Of a stretch of 64,000 nucleotides of DNA, positions 8,268 through 17,357 are shown one piece after another. A program made the position numbers and the translations under genes. The stretch is from CAWGOF01 sp963824225 (GTDB lineage: Bacteria > Acidobacteriota > Polarisedimenticolia > Polarisedimenticolales > Polarisedimenticolaceae). Each line of letters opens with the position of its first letter. Within the stretch, counting starts at the first letter, position 1. The DNA lies in assembly GCA_963824225.1 (NCBI GenBank), contig CAWGOF010000002.1:682001-746000 (forward strand), in the 5' to 3' direction. The notes beneath the pieces were generated by a model. The model did not search any database and had not been told where the DNA came from. It was given only the letters and a program-made list of their open reading frames with translations.

Positions 8268-9050
8268 TCAGCGTCCTTCGAAGCGCGGGGGGCGCTTCTC
8301 GGCGAACGCCTCGAGGGCTTCCCCGCGATCCTTCGTCTCGAGCGTGCGCGCGTAGCACTCCCATTCGAGCTCGAGCGCGCGGGCGAGCGGCAGGTCGGCG
8401 CCGCCGTCGATCGCCCGCTTGGCCAGGCGCACGGCGAGCGGTCCGTTGGCCGCGATCGTCTCGGCCAGCTCGAGCGCCTCGCTCTCCAGGCGGCTCTCGG
8501 GGACGACGCGATCGGCCACGCCGTCCGCGAGCGCCTCGCTCGCGTCGTGGAGCTTGGCCGAGAAGATCCAGCGCTTGGCCCGCGCCGGGCCGACGAGGCG
8601 CGGCAACCGCTGCGTGCCGCCCGCGCCGGGGAGGATCGCGAGCGCGGTCTCGCGCAGGCCGATCTTGGCGTCGGCGGCGAGGATCCGCAGGTCGCAGGCC
8701 AGGGCCAGCTCGCAGCCGCCGCCGGCAGCGGCGCCACGCACGGCGGCGATCGTCGGGATCGGCAGCTCGGCCAGCGCATTGCACACGGCGGCGATGCGCG
8801 GGACGAAGCGCCGCACGTCGTCGACGGTCATGGTCCGGCGCTCCTTGAGGTCGGCGCCGGCCGAGAAGTGCGAGCCCGCGGGGAGCACGACGAGGCAGCG
8901 CGCCGCCTCGTCCCGCTTGACCCGCGCGAGCGCGACCGTCAGGTCGTCGATCAGCTCGCGGCCCAGGGCGTTGACCGGCGGCCGATCGAGGACGAGCGTG
9001 CGCACGTCGGTGTGCGTGCTCTCGATCCGGACCCAGCGCAGCTCGCTCAT
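8268..9050 (-). CDS. Enoyl-CoA hydratase/isomerase family protein
   Basis: 260 residues, full crotonase length. CoA-binding and oxyanion segments: SAGADLKERRTM, then AAVRGAAAGGGCELALACD containing the first catalytic-position Glu. The second Glu position lies in GLRETALAILPGAGGTQRL. The sequence is closest in style to 3-methylglutaconyl-CoA or short-chain enoyl-CoA hydratases. Start ATG 9050 overlaps the upstream stop by ATGA, so translation is coupled to the AtuA-associated gene. This supports a shared catabolic role, possibly branched or terpenoid acyl-CoA breakdown. Confidence 0.87.
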   Translation of the reverse strand: MSELRWVRIESTHTDVRTLVLDRPPVNALGRELIDDLTVALARVKRDEAARCLVVLPAGSHFSAGADLKERRTMTVDDVRRFVPRIAAVCNALAELPIPTIAAVRGAAAGGGCELALACDLRILAADAKIGLRETALAILPGAGGTQRLPRLVGPARAKRWIFSAKLHDASEALADGVADRVVPESRLESEALELAETIAANGPLAVRLAKRAIDGGADLPLARALELEWECYARTLETKDRGEALEAFAEKRPPRFEGR

Positions 9051-9424
9051 AGCTCTCCTCCGGGCGCGAGCGCGCCCTGCGGGCCGGGGCGCGGCGGCTC
9101 GTAGTCGTCCGGGATCTCGACGACCATCCGCAGGAGCGCCATCGCGTGGGTCTTGCCCTGCGCGTCGGTCTTCAGGCTCGACGAGCCCGCGCCCCCGAGC
9201 GAGTCGTGGAGCAGGAAGTTCAGCCCGCGCAGGTTCGGCAGCTCGAACCGCTCGACCGCTCCGAGCACGATCCCCGCGAAGTGCTGCTTCACGCGCTCGG
9301 GGGTGAGCGCCGCGCGCAGGATCTCGTAGCCTCTTTCGTCGTAGGCCAGGATGCCGACGTTCGACCCGTCGCCCTTGTCGCCCGAGCGGGCGTGGGCCAC
9401 GGCGTAGAGCGGCACGCGCCTCAC
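9047..9424 (-). CDS. Small AtuA-associated protein
   Basis: 125 residues. VPLYAVAHARSGDKGDGSNV is the hallmark opening of the short domain that in many bacteria is encoded next to, or fused behind, AtuA/DUF1446 proteins. FLLHDSLGGAGSSSLKTDAQ is the second conserved block. The GTG start at 9424 overlaps the AtuA stop by four bases (GTGA) and its own stop overlaps the hydratase ATG, giving a tightly coupled trio. Biochemical role not established; it probably acts together with the AtuA protein. Confidence 0.75.
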   Translation of the reverse strand: MRRVPLYAVAHARSGDKGDGSNVGILAYDERGYEILRAALTPERVKQHFAGIVLGAVERFELPNLRGLNFLLHDSLGGAGSSSLKTDAQGKTHAMALLRMVVEIPDDYEPPRPGPQGALAPGGEL

Positions 9425-10789
9425 GGCACGGCCTCGATCTCGACCGCGGGACGCACGCGGTCCTTGGGCACGAGCGCCGGCCAGTAGCCCAGGACCTCCG
9501 TGGCCTTGGGTCGGCCGCCGGCGAAGCCGGTCACGCCGGGCGGACCCGAGGTGACGAGCGGGGCCAGCTCCTTGCCGAACCGGTCGACCTTGGCCTGGCT
9601 CGCGTCCTCGACGCCGACGCGCAGGACGACCTCGGGCGCATGCTCGGGGGCCGGGGCGATCGCCCCGTGGCACGCGCCCGAGCCCACGAACTCGGTGATC
9701 GTGCGCGTGAACGTGACCCCCGCCCGGTCGAGGCGGCCCCACAGCGCGTCCGCGCACACGCGGGCCTTGGCCAACGCGTCGGGACCGCTGATCGTCAGCG
9801 TCCCCACCGCCTTGTACCCCTCGAGGTACGCGATCGAGACCTTGTAGGTGTCGGTCGCGGGGCCGCCCTTTACGCCCGAGACGCGCACGCGGTCGGGCCC
9901 CGCGTGCTCGAGCCGGATCGAGCGGAAGTCGACCGTGCAGTCGGGCGTCAGGTAGCGCGCGGGGTTCCCCATCTCGTACACGAGCTGCTCGGCAACGGTG
10001 TCGACGGTGACGAGGCCGCCCGTTCCCTCGTGCTTGGTCACGACGAACGTGCCGTCGGCGTGGCACTCGAGCACCGGATAGCCGATCCTGTCCCAGCCCT
10101 CGACTTCCCACCAGCGCGAGAAGTTCCCGCCGGTGCACTGGGCGCCGCACTCGACGATGTGGCCGGCGACCGTGCCCGCGGCGAGGAGATCCCACGCGTC
10201 TTTCGCCCAGCCGAACTCGGCGAGCAGCGGCGAGAGCACGAGACCCGGGTCGGTCGTCCGGCCGCTGACCACGATCTGCGCGCCGCGGCCGAGCGCCTCG
10301 GCGATCGCCGTCGACGGCAGGTACACGTTGGCCGACAGCACGCGGTCGCGCACGTCGGCGAGCGGGCGGCCGTCGTCGAGGTGCGCGAGCGGCACGCCCG
10401 AGTCGATCAGCTCGTCGAGGCGGTCGAGGATGTCGTCGCCCGTGACCATGCCGATCACGCAGACCGTGCGCGCCCGCCGCACGCGCGACCTCGGCCAGCG
10501 CCCGGCCGCACGCGCCGGGGTTCACGCCGCCGGCGTTCGCCACGACGCGGACCCCGCGCTCGCGCAGGGTCGGCAGCACGCGCCGGATCAGGTCGACGAA
10601 GTCGGTCGCGTAGCCGCGCTCGGGGTCGCGCCGACGCTGCTTCTGCAGGATCGACATCGTGACCTCGGCCAGGTAGTCGAGCGTCAGGTAGTCGAGCGGC
10701 CCCTCGTCGAGCAGGCGCACGGGCGCATCGACCGAATCGCCCCAGAACCCCTGTCCGTTGGCGATGCGCAGGACGCGATCGGCCGTCAT
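9421..10789 (-). CDS. AtuA / DUF1446 family protein, one frameshift
   Basis: About 455 residues once a single extra base near 10485 is removed. The first part reads RVLRIANGQGFWGDSVDAPV, PLDYLTLDYLAEVTMSIL and GVRVVANAGGVNPGACG, all signature AtuA blocks. The second part reads TVCVIGMVTGDDIL, VSGRTTDPGLVLSPL and GAQCTGGNFSRWW. The family is named after acyclic terpene utilisation in Pseudomonas and is often found with acyl-CoA enzymes, but the reaction is not defined. Start ATG 10789 has GGGAG upstream. A consensus TATAAT at 10814-10819 on this strand suggests its own promoter inside the 3' end of the kinase gene. Confidence 0.8.
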
Positions 10790-10813
10790 CACCCGCTCCC
10801 TTGGAAGGGCGGG

Positions 10814-10819
10814 ATTATA
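10814..10819 (-). promoter_or_regulatory. Perfect -10 element for the AtuA operon
   Basis: TATAAT on the minus strand, about 24 bases before the AtuA start, leaving room for a short leader with GGGAG. No good -35 hexamer at 16-18 bp. It lies just past the stop of the upstream kinase, so the AtuA-hydratase-dusB segment may be transcribed on its own. Confidence 0.5.
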
Positions 10820-10824
10820 GCGGT

Positions 10825-13149
10825 TCAGCGCTCGACGGGAACGGGGCTCCGGCGCAGCACCGAGTGCGTCATCTCGAGCAGCTCCCGGATCTCGAACGGC
10901 TTGTGCAGGACCGCCGAGATGCCGGTGCGTGCGACCTCGTCCGGGCTCAGGGTGGTGCCCCAGCCGGTGACGAGGACCACCGGCAGGTTCGGGCGAGACG
11001 CGCGCAGTGCCCGCGCGACCTCCCAGCCCGACATGTCGGGCATGCCCAGATCGGTCATCACCAGGTCGTACTCGGACACGGCCGACATCTCGAGGCCGTC
11101 GCGCCCGGAGAGCGCGATCTGTACCGAGTGACCCTCGCTCGCGAGCGCGTCCTCGAGGAGCTGCGCGATCGACGGCTCGTCGTCGATCACGAGGATCCGT
11201 CCCGGCCGCGCCGGCTCGGTCGTCGCCGCGCCGGCGTCGGCATCGACGTCGAGCGCCGCGTCGTCGCACTTGGGGAACTCGAGCAAGAACTTCGTCCCTT
11301 GACCGAGCGTGGACGCGACGTCGATCGTCCCGCCGTGCCGGCGCACGATGCCATAGGCCACGCTCATCCCGAGGCCTGTGCCACCCTGGCCCTTGGTCGT
11401 GAAGAACGGATCGAACAGGTGGCGCCGGATCTCCTCGGTCATGCCCACGCCGTTGTCCTCGACCTCGCTGTACACGGCACCCTCGCGCGGGATGCAGCGC
11501 AGGGTCAGCCGTCCGCCCTGGGGCATCGCGTCGACGGCGTTGATGATCAGGTTCGTGTAGACCTCGCGCAGCTCGGACGCGTTGCCCAGGATCGGCGGCA
11601 CGGGGTCGCAGCGGCCGACGACCTGCAGGCTGACGTTGCGCCGCGCGGCATCGGCCTCCCAGCGCGTGCGCGTGATCTCGATCGCGTCCTCGATCACCTG
11701 CCCCAGGTCGACCGGGGTCAGCGGTCGATCGGTGCGCAGCCGGGAGAACTCCTGGATCCGGCGCACCGTCTCGCGCCCGTCCATCGCCGCTTTCTCGACG
11801 ACCGCCAGGTCCCGGTCGACCTCGGCCGGGAACTCTTTCCGGCGTAGCAGCTGCGTTCGTCCGAGGATCGCACCGAGCAGGTTGTTGAAGTCGTGGGCCA
11901 CGCCGGAGGCGAGCTCGCCGAGCGAGCGCAGGCGCTCCGTGTCGTTCAGCTTCTCGCGCAGGCGACGCGTCTCGGTCATGTCGATCAGTAGGCATTCGGC
12001 CGCCGGTCGGCCGAGGTACTCGATGCGGCTCCCGCGCAGCTCGAGCTCGCGCGCGCGGCCCTGAGCGTCGGTGGCCTCGATCTCGGCCGGGCTCGCGGGC
12101 TCGCCCGCCTCCCACGCCCGGATGCGCTCGGCCACGACGGTCGCGTGGGCCGTCGGGAACAGGCTCTCGAGTCGGAAGTTCGGGCTCGCCGCGCGGTCCT
12201 TCGTGATACCGAACGTCTCCTGGAACGCCTGGTTGACGAATCGTACCTGACCGCCCTGGACGATGAGGATCGAGTCCGGCGAGTGTTGCACGAGCGTCCG
12301 GTACTGGACCTCCGACTCCTCGAGGGCTCGCGTGCGCTGGCTCACCTGCTGCTCGAGCGTGGCGTTGAGCGCGCCGAGCTGGTTCTGGTACGCCTCGGAC
12401 TCCGCGGCCTTCTCCTGCACACGGTCCATCATCTTGTTGAACGCCTGGCCGAGCTCGGCGATCTCGCGCACGCCCGACACCGGGATGCGGTAGGTCGTGT
12501 CGCCGAGCGACAGCGCGACGGTGCCCTGGACGAGCTCGCGCAGCGGCGCCGTCGTGCGCCGGGCCATCCAGCGGCTGACCGCGATCGCGAGGAGCGCGAG
12601 CAGCACGCCCGAGATCCCCAGGCCGACCTCGAGGCGCTTCAGCTCCGACTCCACCGAATCGAACGACAGGCCGACGCGCACCGTGCCCCACGGCTCGGCG
12701 ACGCCTTCGACGCGAACCGGCACGACCGCTTCGAGCACGGTCAGTTGGCGCTTGTCGTCGGTCCGCACCGGGATCTGCCGCGTCGTCGCCTCCTGATGAT
12801 CGGCCGGCGATCGAGTCATCGACGCGGCCGAGGGCGGGGAGCCGGCGACGCCCGCGGCGCCGCCCTCCTTGTCGTGGATCACGACGTACACGAGGGCCGG
12901 GTCCTCGACCGCGCCGTTCGCCGCGAGCTGAAGCGCGGCGTAGTTGTAGGCCAGGAGCGACGGGGTCGCGACGGCCGCGATGCTGCGCGCGATCGCCAGG
13001 CCGCGGCCGGCGAGGCCGCGCTCGAGCGCTCCGCGCATCCGCTGCTGGACGACGAGCGTCGTGGCGCCGATCACCAGGATGACGAGCAGCGTGGTCGTGA
13101 CGGCGAAGCTCTGCTCGAGCGTTCGCCGCCGGACCGGAGCCGGGATCAC
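10825..13149 (-). CDS. Membrane hybrid histidine kinase (periplasmic sensor, HAMP, PAS, HisKA, HATPase, receiver)
   Basis: 774 residues. TM1 about 15-35 (TTTLLVILVIGATTLVV), a periplasmic sensor region to about 170, TM2 (VGLGISGVLLALLAIAV), HAMP with TTAPLRELVQGTVAL, a coiled coil, and PAS (YRTLVQHSPDSILIV). HisKA is NtrB-like with His in GVAHDFNNLLGAILG, HATPase has VEDNGVGMTEEIRRHLF and GGTGLGMSVAYG, and the receiver has phospho-Asp in LVMTDLGMPDMSGW and Lys in VLHKPFE. GTG 13149 overlaps the stop of the upstream binding-protein gene by four bases. This coupling with an oligopeptide-type binding protein and no permease suggests the two sense a periplasmic ligand together. Confidence 0.9.
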   Translation of the reverse strand: MIPAPVRRRTLEQSFAVTTTLLVILVIGATTLVVQQRMRGALERGLAGRGLAIARSIAAVATPSLLAYNYAALQLAANGAVEDPALVYVVIHDKEGGAAGVAGSPPSAASMTRSPADHQEATTRQIPVRTDDKRQLTVLEAVVPVRVEGVAEPWGTVRVGLSFDSVESELKRLEVGLGISGVLLALLAIAVSRWMARRTTAPLRELVQGTVALSLGDTTYRIPVSGVREIAELGQAFNKMMDRVQEKAAESEAYQNQLGALNATLEQQVSQRTRALEESEVQYRTLVQHSPDSILIVQGGQVRFVNQAFQETFGITKDRAASPNFRLESLFPTAHATVVAERIRAWEAGEPASPAEIEATDAQGRARELELRGSRIEYLGRPAAECLLIDMTETRRLREKLNDTERLRSLGELASGVAHDFNNLLGAILGRTQLLRRKEFPAEVDRDLAVVEKAAMDGRETVRRIQEFSRLRTDRPLTPVDLGQVIEDAIEITRTRWEADAARRNVSLQVVGRCDPVPPILGNASELREVYTNLIINAVDAMPQGGRLTLRCIPREGAVYSEVEDNGVGMTEEIRRHLFDPFFTTKGQGGTGLGMSVAYGIVRRHGGTIDVASTLGQGTKFLLEFPKCDDAALDVDADAGAATTEPARPGRILVIDDEPSIAQLLEDALASEGHSVQIALSGRDGLEMSAVSEYDLVMTDLGMPDMSGWEVARALRASRPNLPVVLVTGWGTTLSPDEVARTGISAVLHKPFEIRELLEMTHSVLRRSPVPVER

Positions 13150-14774
13150 GACCGGCGCTCCTCCGGCAGCAGCCACACCTTCTCCATCTCGAGCTCCGCG
13201 AGGCCGAGCGGCGAAGGGCTGAGGCCGCGAATGCGGTCGTGCGTCGCGATGATCCCCATCGTGTGGTACAGAGGCACGATCGGCGCTTCGTTCAGGATGT
13301 GTCGCTCGAGCTCGCGATAGATCCGGGCCCGGGTCTCCGGGTTGCGCTCGCTCGTTCCGAGGTCGAGTAGCCGCTCGGTCTCGCGACTGCGGTGGCCGAA
13401 GTAGTTCCCCGAGCCGTCGGCCTCGAACAGCGAGCGCAGGAACGCGTCGGGGTCGGTCAGGTCGGCGACCCAGCCGAGGAGGAACGCCGGCGCCCTGCCG
13501 TTGTCGAGATGCGTCCCGAGCTCGGGCCAGGTGACGGGCACGATCTGGAGCGAGAGTCCGACCGCGGCCAGGTCGTCGCGGATCTGACCGAGAACGCGCG
13601 CCGCGGTCTGGTTGCGCGACGGGTTCTCCAGGCGGATCGGCGGGATCCCCGCTCCGCCGGGGTGGCCGGCGTTGGCGAGGATGCGCCGCGCCTCGTCCGG
13701 ATCGTAGGCCAGCGCCTTCGGCTCGGGTGTGTATCCCGGGATGCCCGGGGGCAGGATGCCCGCGGCCTCGCGGCGCGTCTCGGCCGCTTCGCGCACGAGC
13801 GCTTCTCGGTCGATCGCGTGCGCGATCGCGCGCCTGAGCCATGGGCGGTCGAGCGGCGGGCTCTTGGCGTTCAAGCCCAGGAACGACAGGCTCAGCACCT
13901 GGTACCGGTGCAGCACGACGCCGGGCGTGCGGGCCAGCGCGGGCAGCAGATCGGCCGATGGCTCGATCACGTCGACGTCGCCGCCGAGGAATCGCGCGGC
14001 GCCGAGATCGGTCTCCGACGCGCGCAAGAAATGGATCTCGAAGCGCTCGAGGTGCGGCCGCCCGGCGAAGTACGTCTCGTTCGCCTCGAGCACCAGACGA
14101 TCTCCGGGATTCCACGACACGAAGCGAAACGGCCCGGTTCCCACGGGGAACCGGGCGAATGCGGCACCGCGCTCGCGAACGAGGGCCCGCGGCACGACGC
14201 CCAGATTGTCGATCGCCAGCACCTCGAGGAACGAGACGTAGGGCCGCGCCAGGCGGATGCGGATCGTCCGCGCGTCGACGATCTCGATCCCCGGGATCTC
14301 GTCGCTGCGCTTCTGGGCGAACTCGGGCGCGCCGTCGATCACCATCAGGTACGACGAGGCCAGGCTCGTGTCCGAGCCGATCTGACGCTCGAGCGAGAAC
14401 GCGACGTCGTCGGCCGTCAGCGACGTGCCGTCGTGGAACTTCACGCCGTGGCGCAGCGTGAACACGTACTCCGTGCCGTCGCGCGAGATCGTCCACGTCT
14501 CGGCGAGACCCGGACGCACGGTCATCGACGGATCGACGGTGACCAGCGTGTCGAAGATCTGGTTGACCGGGAGCGAGTCGTAGACCGACGAGCTGTCGCG
14601 CGGATCGAGCGACAACGGCTCTTCCTGGACGATGCGCAGCGTTCCGCCGCGGACCGGCCGCTCGCGGCCCTGCGCTTCGGCCGGCGGCGCGGGCGTGCAC
14701 GCGTTCCCTCCGAGCGCGACGCCGAGAAGCGCGACACCGAGAGCGGTGTGCGAATCGAGCCCCCGTCGTCGCAT
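13146..14774 (-). CDS. Family 5 (peptide/nickel type) solute-binding lipoprotein
   Basis: 542 residues. Signal region ending GGNACTP, a plausible lipobox Cys. SBP_bac_5 blocks are clear: RGGTLRIVQEEPLSLDPRDS, GLAETWTISRDGTEYVFTLR and HGVKFHDGTSLTADDVAFSL, then RFPVGTGPFRF and RRAIAHAIDREALV. The family normally feeds peptides, sugars or metals to ABC permeases. No permease or ATPase gene is nearby, and the gene is translationally coupled to a membrane kinase, so a sensing role is inferred. Start ATG 14774 has GGAGG 10 nt upstream. First gene of the long minus-strand series. Confidence 0.88.
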   Translation of the reverse strand: MRRRGLDSHTALGVALLGVALGGNACTPAPPAEAQGRERPVRGGTLRIVQEEPLSLDPRDSSSVYDSLPVNQIFDTLVTVDPSMTVRPGLAETWTISRDGTEYVFTLRHGVKFHDGTSLTADDVAFSLERQIGSDTSLASSYLMVIDGAPEFAQKRSDEIPGIEIVDARTIRIRLARPYVSFLEVLAIDNLGVVPRALVRERGAAFARFPVGTGPFRFVSWNPGDRLVLEANETYFAGRPHLERFEIHFLRASETDLGAARFLGGDVDVIEPSADLLPALARTPGVVLHRYQVLSLSFLGLNAKSPPLDRPWLRRAIAHAIDREALVREAAETRREAAGILPPGIPGYTPEPKALAYDPDEARRILANAGHPGGAGIPPIRLENPSRNQTAARVLGQIRDDLAAVGLSLQIVPVTWPELGTHLDNGRAPAFLLGWVADLTDPDAFLRSLFEADGSGNYFGHRSRETERLLDLGTSERNPETRARIYRELERHILNEAPIVPLYHTMGIIATHDRIRGLSPSPLGLAELEMEKVWLLPEERRS

Positions 14775-15128
14775 TGCGGACGTGCCTCCGCCGGCGCCGA
14801 AGTTCCGCCGGCCGCCTCAGAATCTCGTGATCGCCTCGGATGAAGTCAAGAATCGTTGGGATGCGGGGTCTCGACCTGCTACAGTGTCCGGGCTGGCCGC
14901 CGATGCCGCGGGAGGCGATGAGGCCCCCGGGGGCGTTGGCCGCGGCTCCCGGCGACGCCGCTCCCCCCGATGCCGCCGTGACGGAGCCGAAGCCCCGCGC
15001 CGGCGGGCACAGTACAGCGGCCCAGAGGAACCACGCGAATCCACGCGCACCTCGTGATCCGCACGCACCGCGCGCGTCGGCCGGCGCCCTGAGGGAGCGC
15101 CGACCCCCGCGGGAGGACTCGTGAACGC
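14775..15128. other. Divergent intergenic region (354 bp), promoter and long leader of the RNase E/G gene
   Basis: No convincing coding sequence. The open frame across it on the plus strand is Pro/Arg/Ala-rich and lacks conserved motifs. The left end holds the Shine-Dalgarno of the binding-protein gene. If the candidate promoter at 14856-14885 is used, the RNase E/G transcript has a leader of about 240 nt, in keeping with the long regulatory leaders known for rne genes. No riboswitch fold is recognised. Confidence 0.4.
14856..14885 (+). promoter_or_regulatory. Candidate sigma-70 promoter for the RNase E/G gene
   Basis: TTGGGA, 18 bp, TACAGT: four of six matches in each hexamer. Weak, but the best placed candidate in the intergenic region. 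Confidence 0.25.
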
Positions 15129-17266
15129 ATGTCGAAGGTGATGCTGGTCAACGTGACCCACGTCGAGGAGTCTCGCGTCGCGATCCTCGAGAACGGGGTC
15201 CTGGCGGACTACGAGATCGAGACCACCAGCCGAGCGACGCTCAAGGGCAATATCTACAACGCGATCGTCGAGAACGGTCCATCCGACGCTCGAGGCGGCG
15301 TTCGTTCGCCTGGGACCCGAGCTCAAGGGGTTCCTGCCGCTCGACGAGGTGAACTTCAAGCTCCTCCCGGCGCGCGGCGAGAGAGGCAAGAACGGTCGGA
15401 TCGGTCAGCACCTGCACCCGGGACAGAAGCTGATGGCCCAGGTCGTGCGGGAGCCGTTCTCCGGCAAGCCACCGACGGTCAGCACGTACTTCTCGCTGCC
15501 CGGGCGCTATCTCGTGCTGATGCCGGGCGTCGACTCGGCGGGCGTGTCGCGCAAGATCGACGACGCGAGCCAGCGCGAGCGCCTGCGCCAGCTCGTCGAG
15601 GAGCTCGAGCCCCCCGAGGGGTTCGGGCTGATCGTTCGCACGGCTGGCATGGGCGTGAGCAAGACCGAGCTGCAGCGCGATCTACGCTACCTGCTCCGGC
15701 TGTGGGAATCGGTCCAGCGCGGATCGCGCACGGCGGAGTTCCCGAGCCTCGTGTACCGCGAGGCGGATCTCGTGATCCGCACGATGCGGGACTTCCTGAC
15801 CTCGGACGTCGACGAGGTGTGGATCGACGGCAAGGAGATGTACGAGAAGGCCCTGGCGTTCGTGGGCGACGTGATGCCGACGCGGGCCAAGATCCTCAAG
15901 CTGTACGCGGGCGACCGGCCGCTGTTCAACAAGTTCAACCTCGAAGAGCAGATCGAGCACATCTACAAGCGGCGCGTGCCGCTCCCGTCGGGTGGCGAGG
16001 TCGTGATCGACGGGACGGAGGCGTTGACCGCGATCGACGTGAACAGCGCGCGGACCAAGCGCCACGGCGACGTCGACGAGACGAACACGCTGACGAACCT
16101 CGAGGCCGCGGCGGAGATCGCCCGGCAGCTGCGGCTGCGCGATCTGGGCGGGCTGATCGTCATGGACTTCATCGACATGGAAGCCGCGCGCAACCGCAAG
16201 CGGGTCGAGAAGGCGATGAAGGACGCGATGCGCGGCGACCGCGCGCGCTGCGACGTGACGAGCATCTCGAAGCTCGGCCTGATGGAGCTGGCGCGCCAGC
16301 GCATCAAGGGCGCGAAGCTCGATGCGTCGTACGGCACGTGCCCGAGCTGCGACGGCTACGGCTGGATCAAGAACGTCGAGGCCGCCGGGCTGTCGGCCCT
16401 GCGGAAGCTGCAGACGCGAAGCGCCCGCGGCGGGTTCGGCGTCGATCCGCCTCGGCCTGCCCCCCGAGGTCGCCACGTGGCTCCTGAACAACAAGCGCGA
16501 GGAGCTGCTGCGCGTCGAGCGCCGGAACGACCTGGACTTGGAGGTCTTGCCGCGCCTCGGGATGCGGCGCCACGAGACCGAGTTCGAGGTCCACGCGCGC
16601 GAGAGATCGGAGACCCCCACCGTATCGGAGCCGTACGAGCCCCGGAGCGAGCCGGCCGCCGTGCCGGCCGCGGCGCCGCCGGCCCCGGCGCCGCCGTCCA
16701 CGGCGCCGCCACCTATCCCCGTGGCCCCCGCGCCGCGCGCGGCCGCGATGCCGCCGCCGGCCGCGGCACCGCCGGCCGCGGCGGCCGCGTCGACGGTTCC
16801 CGTCACCGACGACGAGGACGGCGAGGTCGACGAGCTCGTGAACGGAGACCATGACGACGAGGGCGTCGACGCTCCCGAGGGTCAGGTCGCAGCCAATGGC
16901 AACGGCGATCCCGCAGCGAACCAGGGGGGCGAGCCCGGAGGGCGCCGCAGGCGCCGCCGGCGGCGCAGACGTCGCGGGCGCGGCCGTCCCGGGGAGCCCC
17001 GTCCGGACGGCCAGACCGGTCCGCCCGACGCGCGCAGCGGCGACTCCGCTCCCGCGTTGGCGGCGCCGCCGCCGGCGTCGGCGCCGCCAACGCCGCGCGA
17101 CGAACAGCCCGCTGAGCCCGTGGTCCCCACCGGCGTGCGCTCGGACGAGCTGATGCCCGCGGCCTCGGGCGGTCACGGCCGACGCTCGGGAACTCGTCGC
17201 GGACGCGGAGGTCGTCGGGGACGCGGCGGCGGTCAGCCGGGACCCGGGCCGTCGCCGATGGGCTAA
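15129..17266 (+). CDS. Ribonuclease E/G family endoribonuclease, two frameshifts
   Basis: About 711 residues after removing an extra base near 15283 and another near 16440. S1-like entry LKGNIYNAIVENV joins PTLEAAFVRLGPELKGFLPL. The catalytic Mg-binding Asp region reads ALTAIDVNSARTKRHGDVDE and GGLIVMDFIDMEAARNR. The Zn-link is CPSCDGYG, and LPPEVATWLLNNKREEL closes the core. The C-terminal 220 residues are Pro/Ala-rich, then acidic, then carry an Arg run within GGRRRRRRRRRRR and Gly-Arg blocks, likely RNA-binding and disordered like the RNase E scaffold. ATG 15129 follows GGAGG by 11 nt. Role: mRNA decay and rRNA processing. E versus G cannot be separated by length alone. Confidence 0.88.
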
Positions 17267-17272
17267 GCCTGT

Positions 17273-17315
17273 GGCACGGGACGCCCGCCGTTCGTAACCT
17301 CTGGGCGTCTGTGCC
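17273..17315 (+). terminator. Stem-loop after the RNase E/G gene
   Basis: GGCACGGGACGCCC pairs with GGGCGTCTGTGCC through a short bulge, with a 16-base loop. It begins seven bases after the stop. No T-run follows, so it may be a stabilising 3' hairpin rather than an intrinsic terminator. Confidence 0.35.
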
Positions 17316-17357
17316 GTCGCCGAATCCCAGCGGCGCGAGAGGGTGGGGAGAGCCGGA

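Noticed and set aside
4499..8355. Long plus-strand frames antisense to the sulfatase-fold, M24 and dusB genes
   Set aside because: They are rich in Arg, Asp and Val in the pattern made by codon bias of the other strand and have no motifs.
9047..14700. Very long minus-strand open frames across several genes, more than 1,200 codons each
   Set aside because: They pass in one frame through the ends of real genes and through other genes' shadow frames. Only the parts with conserved motifs are kept; starts were set at overlaps and ribosome sites.
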